Positions 13,443-13,659 of a DNA stretch of 13,659 nt are shown here, piece by piece. The position numbers and the translations under genes were made by a program. Source of the DNA: Symbiodinium natans (lineage: Eukaryota; Sar; Dinophyceae; Suessiales; Symbiodiniaceae); assembly GCA_905221605.1 (NCBI GenBank), contig CAJNDS010002198.1, positions 213,001-226,659 on the forward strand, written 5' to 3'. Below the pieces are notes generated by a model. That model did not search any database. It was not told the origin of the DNA and saw only the letters and a list, made by a program, of their open reading frames with translations. Position 1 is the first letter of the stretch. The number at the start of each line of letters is the position of its first letter.

Positions 13443-13659
13443 TGTTTGAAACTTTTTACTGTCTATGGGATATTTCTTCGCGTGGTTCTATGCACTGAGT
13501 AAAAGAATCGGTGAGTCTATGAACCGTTCTTGTAGGCAAAACGGCGTTCAGTGCATTACACAAGCTCGAAACATCCACAGTAGTACGCAAGGCGCACAAG
13601 TTGCGGATGCTCTGGGTGGGTGGGTACTTTTCAGGCACCTGCAAAGCTGCTAAACTAGT
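13443..13659. other. Unassigned island open on both strands
   Basis: Sixty-codon frames exist on both strands (minus VPEKYPPTQSIRNLCALRTT; plus GYFFAWFYALSKRIGE). The flank is TTTAGGG on the left only. An upstream exon is possible but not supported. Confidence 0.25.

Overview
The window looks like nuclear DNA of a eukaryotic alga, most likely a dinoflagellate (Symbiodiniaceae or a relative). This is an inference from three things seen together: dozens of TTTAGGG/CCCTAAA arrays in both orientations, a gene broken into very short exons, and introns whose 5' ends mix GT, GC and GA while most 3' ends read AG|G. No bacterial operon, rRNA, tRNA or CRISPR is visible. None of the longer uninterrupted reading frames (for example 11403-11888 minus or 4211-4615 plus) resembles a real protein.

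One gene can be assembled on the minus strand, running from about 12768 down to at least 1462. Its exons are 20 to 87 nt long and lie in the small GC-rich islands between telomere-like arrays. Joining them in phase gives an open protein core of a little over 200 residues. In order the landmarks are FVRCCQHQ (exon 1), YWVCGYANRQHELD (2), QSSFYSALRNSAGLLLILDQ (3), DATPFSR (4), IWCDFELYTA (5), LDIVTYL (6), KSVREQNFPL (7), LLDKGLEVVL (8), GDATHVE (9), DKRAILRSIAAS (10), ANQTLHSTLAILTWPQ (12) and AMHKGLLTKGE (13). The order and spacing match, from memory, a recurrent uncharacterised dinoflagellate protein family with YWVC.YAN.QH and R.WC.(Y/F)E signatures. The start, the extreme C-terminus and several small exons are uncertain.

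The most striking feature is the arrangement of the repeats. On the plus strand most exons have CCCTAAA-type repeats on their left and TTTAGGG-type repeats on their right. In the pre-mRNA most introns therefore begin with a UUUAGGG-type array just after the donor and end with a CCCUAAA-type array just before the acceptor. The two ends are complementary and could pair, bringing weak or non-canonical splice sites together while also supplying a pyrimidine-rich tract. Introns 1, 2, 7, 8, 10, 11 and 12 show this at both ends; introns 3, 4, 5, 9 and 13 show it at one end or weakly.

Layout: 1-240 is an island of unclear strand; 265-2245 holds C-terminal exons and degenerate or higher-order telomeric minisatellites; 2245-6075 holds exons 7-13 and the longest arrays; 6100-7730 holds exon 6 and two tentative exons; 8388-8594 and 11921-12035 hold two related foldback sequences in opposite orientation; 8650-11275 holds exons 2-5; 12515-12574 is a 12-bp satellite; 12706-12768 is exon 1; 13160-13379 is a palindromic cluster of GACCTTGCCCGC repeats; 13443-13659 is unassigned.
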